Assembly: GCA_900756925.1 (NCBI GenBank)
Contig: CAAELX010000044.1
Coordinates: 1-64,000, forward strand
Length of the DNA: 64,000 nt
Origin: an uncultured Roseburia sp.
Lineage (GTDB): Bacteria; Bacillota; Clostridia; Lachnospirales; Lachnospiraceae
Reading direction: 5' to 3'
A model generated the notes under the pieces. That model had not been told where the DNA came from and ran no database searches. It saw only the letters and a program-made list of their open reading frames with translations. Of this stretch, positions 62,471 to 64,000 are shown piece by piece. Position numbers and translations under genes: made by a program. Within the stretch, counting starts at the first letter, position 1, and every line of letters begins with the position of its first letter.

Positions 62471-62952
62471 GGCCGTTTGATCTCCCCCTCATGTAATTCA
62501 ATCATAACTCCTTCAGGTCCGCGGAAGTAGGTAAATTTAAAACCGGGGATATGACTGCTTTCCACAATTGGATTCATCAGTTCATAGCCTAAGGCCTGGA
62601 TCTTTGCAACGACAGCCTCAATATCATCCACACGGAGCATAAAGTGCATGGAACCAAGGTCATTATGATCCATTGGCGGACATGGTCTTGCAGGCGGATC
62701 GACATACTGGTGGATCTCAAGATCAATGCCGCCTTCCCCATGCAGCATCAGACAGTGCATGAGCTGGTTTGTACAACCGGACAGCCCCTGAGCCGGTTGA
62801 ATCTGGTTGCGTGCTTCAAAAACGACTTTCATTCCAAGGGTGTCACAGAACAGGCGAAGGCATTCATCAATGTCGTGTACCATTATGCCAACCTGGAAAA
62901 CGCCTTTTGCGTATCCTTTTTTTGAAGTGAGTGTAGTGTTATTCTCTGTCAT
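62467..62952 (-). CDS. VOC-superfamily (glyoxalase-like) protein, 161 aa
   Basis: A vicinal-oxygen-chelate fold with two beta-alpha-beta-beta-beta units: the first starts GVFQVGIMVHDIDECLRLFC (metal-ligand candidate in this stretch), the second GSMHFMLRVDDIEAVVAKIQ, ending MIELHEGE with the last metal-ligand glutamate. The residue order is that of lactoylglutathione-lyase-like and dioxygenase-like members; the reaction is unknown. AAGGAGG precedes the ATG. First gene of the VOC-SDR operon. Confidence 0.9.
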   Translation of the reverse strand: MTENNTTLTSKKGYAKGVFQVGIMVHDIDECLRLFCDTLGMKVVFEARNQIQPAQGLSGCTNQLMHCLMLHGEGGIDLEIHQYVDPPARPCPPMDHNDLGSMHFMLRVDDIEAVVAKIQALGYELMNPIVESSHIPGFKFTYFRGPEGVMIELHEGEIKRP

Positions 62953-62987
62953 AAAATCCTCCTTATTATGGCAAATAATTTTTCATT

Positions 62988-63062
62988 TATGCCAATGAAA
63001 AGTTCACAAAATTTGATTTTTCATCGTTACATTACAATATAACTTGAAAAATAATTGGCATA
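62988..63062. promoter_or_regulatory. Inverted TTATGCCAAT sites between VOC and TetR genes
   Basis: TATGCCAAT (62988-62996) and ATTGGCATA (63054-63062) are inverted copies, 57 nt apart, in the 179-nt divergent gap. Each is flanked by similar A/T runs. They are candidate sites for the TetR-family protein next door. No clear core promoter was placed. Confidence 0.45.
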
Positions 63063-63131
63063 ACTATATGATAGAATTTGTGAAATAGATTTTCAACAAA
63101 CAGATAGAGTGGAAAGTGTCGTGTTAATAAA

Positions 63132-63713
63132 ATGAACCGTGCCAAGAATAACAGGTATCAGGAGACAGAAAATAGGATCAAGAGCAGCCTGCTTACACTG
63201 CTTGAGATGAACAGAGTGGAAAAGATAACAATCAAACAGGTCTGTGCAGGAGCAGGAATCCACAGGTCATCTTTTTATCTTCACTTTACAGATATTTATG
63301 AGGTGCTGGTGAAAATCGAAAATGAATTTTCACAGAAGCTTTTACAGATATTTATGAAATATATTGACGCAAATGGAATAGACCGGGCACTTGTGCAGGC
63401 GATTTTTGAATTTGTAAAAGAAAATGAAGCGTTTTACCGGACATTTCTGGCAGGAAATACAGAAATTTCGGTTTTTAAACTTGCGGAAAAGTCAAATCTT
63501 ACAGAAGTGATGCCAAAGATAAGGGAAAGAACAGGATTGCATCTTTATGCAGGTATGGATCTGCACATGGTTTTTTTTGCAAAAGGACTGGAGGGAGTCA
63601 TCCGGAAATGGGTGGAAAACGGATGCAGGATCAGCCCGGAGACTATGACTGAAATGGTCTGTGAAGAGTATGACAGAAGAAAGCTGACAGTTCCGGGAGC
63701 AGAACCGTTATAG
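63132..63713 (+). CDS. TetR/AcrR-family regulator, 193 aa
   Basis: The N-terminal HTH (residues ~10-55: RIKSSLLTLLEMNRVEKITI, then KQVCAGAGIHRSSFYLHF) is typical of the Firmicute TetR group with the C-terminal TetR_C_8-like helical domain. It is divergent from the VOC-SDR operon, its probable target. The ligand is unknown. The spacing to the next gene (148 nt) includes no clear terminator. Confidence 0.9.
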   Translation: MNRAKNNRYQETENRIKSSLLTLLEMNRVEKITIKQVCAGAGIHRSSFYLHFTDIYEVLVKIENEFSQKLLQIFMKYIDANGIDRALVQAIFEFVKENEAFYRTFLAGNTEISVFKLAEKSNLTEVMPKIRERTGLHLYAGMDLHMVFFAKGLEGVIRKWVENGCRISPETMTEMVCEEYDRRKLTVPGAEPL

Positions 63714-63861
63714 AAAACTGAAAAAGGGAGTTGCAAAAGCGAAGAAAGAACGCTAATATAGATTTTAAAATAGTAAAGCAATGCAGTGCCGGACGTAAAA
63801 ATTTCCAAAACAACAGAAAAAGTAAGAAATAGGGAAAAAGCCCGGCAGAAAGGTGGAAAAC

Positions 63862-64000
63862 ATGGATATGAATATTGTATGCCTGGACTTAGAGGGGGTA
63901 TTAGTGCCGGAGATCTGGATCGCATTTGCGGAGGAAACAGGAATCCCGGAGCTTAAGAGAACAACGAGAGATGAACCGGATTATGATAAACTGATGAAGT
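63862..64000 (+). CDS. thrH: ThrH-like phosphoserine phosphatase/homoserine phosphotransferase, 5' part
   Basis: Only the first 46 codons are in the window. They read [20 protein letters not shown] and then [18 protein letters not shown], matching the start of ThrH, a HAD-superfamily enzyme first described in Pseudomonas that dephosphorylates phosphoserine and can pass the phosphate to homoserine. DLEGV is the HAD motif I. AAGGTGG precedes the ATG at 63862; a second ATG at 63868 is an alternative start. Confidence 0.85.
   Translation, partial: MDMNIVCLDLEGVLVPEIWIAFAEETGIPELKRTTRDEPDYDKLMK

Noticed and set aside
1..64000. tRNA, rRNA, CRISPR array, intact transposase or phage genes
   Set aside because: None was found by reading both strands; the repeats seen are terminators, operators or the dispersed palindromic family.

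Overview
The window looks like chromosome of an anaerobic Firmicute of the gut, most likely a Lachnospiraceae member of the Roseburia/Agathobacter/Blautia kind. This is inferred from strong AGGAGG ribosome sites, TTGACA-17-TATAAT promoters, ATP-type PEP carboxykinase, cytoplasmic glycosidases with GPH symporters, a Cys-type sulfatase, domain-permuted GH3 enzymes and an NSS symporter. I saw no rRNA, tRNA, CRISPR array, phage gene or intact insertion sequence.

Layout. 1-1634: 3' part of pckA (reverse strand), a small unknown gene and an XRE regulator. 1650-11748: an AT-richer accessory block with an rpiB-like remnant, a GH78 alpha-L-rhamnosidase, a GPH symporter, a GH43 enzyme, an AraC regulator and a domain-permuted GH3. 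The first four intact genes lie between two copies of one hairpin repeat (1831 and 8773). 11865-28776: housekeeping and transport genes (MATE, ArsR/MFS pair with an operator cluster, ECF S component, Mrp ATPase, DeoD, ALDH, Zn-phospholipase-like protein, radical SAM plus flippase-like pair, LtaS-like enzyme, HAD phosphatase, NSS symporter). 28962-36413: LysR, a broken AAA-ATPase relic, then a LacI-controlled sugar ABC importer with a cytoplasmic sulfatase. 36499-37127: a small membrane protein and a candidate type I toxin-antitoxin module, then glycogen debranching enzyme (37221-39335). 39515-47240: a second glycoside locus (MBL hydrolase, GPH symporter, AraC regulator fused to a degenerate GH39 domain, permuted GH3). 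47322-56312: a two-component system divergent from a five-gene operon that mixes importer parts (a fused lipoprotein SBP and two permeases) with export-type parts (HlyD-like adaptor and a MacB-periplasmic-domain-like protein). 56351-64000: an MFS gene behind an attenuator-like leader, an S66 peptidase, a 235-bp palindromic repeat, NfeD, patatin, 2-hydroxyacid dehydrogenase, SDR/VOC pair, TetR and the start of thrH.

How the genes work together. Two loci import plant or host glycosides whole through proton or cation symporters and cut them in the cytoplasm. The LacI locus probably imports a sulfated saccharide and desulfates it inside. Neither sugar ABC importer encodes an ATPase, so a shared MsmX-type ATPase elsewhere is implied.

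Most worth checking: the type I toxin-antitoxin module (36754-37079); the hybrid TCS/ABC/HlyD/PCD operon (47322-56312); the nested palindrome at 59012-59246 with relatives at 14451 and 24307; the apparent AUU start at 23182; the attenuator with a three-residue leader peptide at 56351-56475; and the AraC sensor that has lost both GH39 catalytic glutamates.
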